The notes beneath the pieces are model-generated. The model was not told where the DNA came from. It searched no databases and saw only the letters and a list, made by a program, of their open reading frames with translations. Below are positions 31,071 to 31,071 of a stretch of DNA of 31,071 nt, piece after piece. The position numbers and the translations under genes are program-made. How positions within the stretch are numbered: position 1 is the first letter of the stretch; each line of letters starts with the position of its first letter. Where the stretch lies: positions 1 to 31,071 of the forward strand of contig CALJMB010000281.1 in the NCBI GenBank assembly GCA_937982515.1, given 5' to 3'. Source of the DNA: an uncultured Balneolaceae bacterium. Its GTDB lineage: Bacteria > Bacteroidota > Rhodothermia > Balneolales > Balneolaceae.

Positions 31071-31071
31071 C

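Noticed and set aside
1..31071. CRISPR arrays
   Set aside because: The direct repeats at 11599-11955 are too few and too far apart, and the 22-bp array has no spacers. No cas gene is present.

Overview
The window looks like chromosomal DNA from a Bacteroidota-type bacterium. My best guess is the Balneolales/Rhodothermota side of that group, but this is inference. The reasons are the near absence of Shine-Dalgarno sequences before most starts, one promoter that fits the TTTG / TA-n-TTTG pattern, many AraC regulators with a DUF6597-like N-terminus, an RsfS gene beside a LytR_C-domain protein, a tRNA-Thr/tRNA-Tyr pair, and many GC-rich palindromic repeats between genes. I see no phage, plasmid, CRISPR or transposase gene.

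Left and middle (1-20440) is an accessory region of small stress, detoxification and regulatory genes. In order it holds: a PLP-dependent methionine gamma-lyase/cystathionine-type enzyme (395-1603); a frameshifted NAD(P)-binding oxidoreductase (1698-2317); an AraC regulator; a three-gene unit of two VOC proteins and an AlkC/AlkD-type DNA alkylation repair protein (3526-5026); a second AraC regulator; and a SufR-like Fe-S cluster regulator (6521-7144). The SufR-like gene faces a plus-strand unit made of a truncated superoxide dismutase, an FMN reductase, an arylamine N-acetyltransferase and an MFS exporter (7368-10275). Two near-identical 26-bp palindromes lie between regulator and unit and are probably its operators. 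A lone VOC protein follows, then about 1.1 kb of non-coding DNA with a 187-bp MITE-like element, a second inverted-repeat element and three direct repeats. After that come a secreted PQQ-dependent glucose-dehydrogenase-type enzyme, a SnoaL-like protein and a GyrI-like domain protein. The last accessory block is a minus-strand DinB, SRPBCC, VOC, alpha/beta-hydrolase and DHFR-like operon, divergent from a GlxA-like DJ-1/AraC regulator.

Right (20441-31071) is more conserved housekeeping DNA. It starts with a very large (1307 aa) multi-pass NtrY-like histidine kinase with no response regulator beside it. Next is an operon of an exported protein, a LytR_C protein, rsfS, a lipoprotein and a D-2-hydroxyacid dehydrogenase. 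Divergent from it is queA-ispD-ispF-dedA (tRNA queuosine synthesis, MEP isoprenoid pathway, membrane protein). The window ends with tRNA-Thr(UGU) and tRNA-Tyr(GUA).

I find no clear undescribed defence-like system. The non-obvious signals are a family of palindromic elements with conserved ends and a variable hairpin insert, the SufR-type operator pair over a broken sod gene, the repeat cluster at 11.07-11.96 kb, a 22-bp periodic array at 15.66-15.77 kb, and an unusually long helix that extends the acceptor stem of tRNA-Thr.
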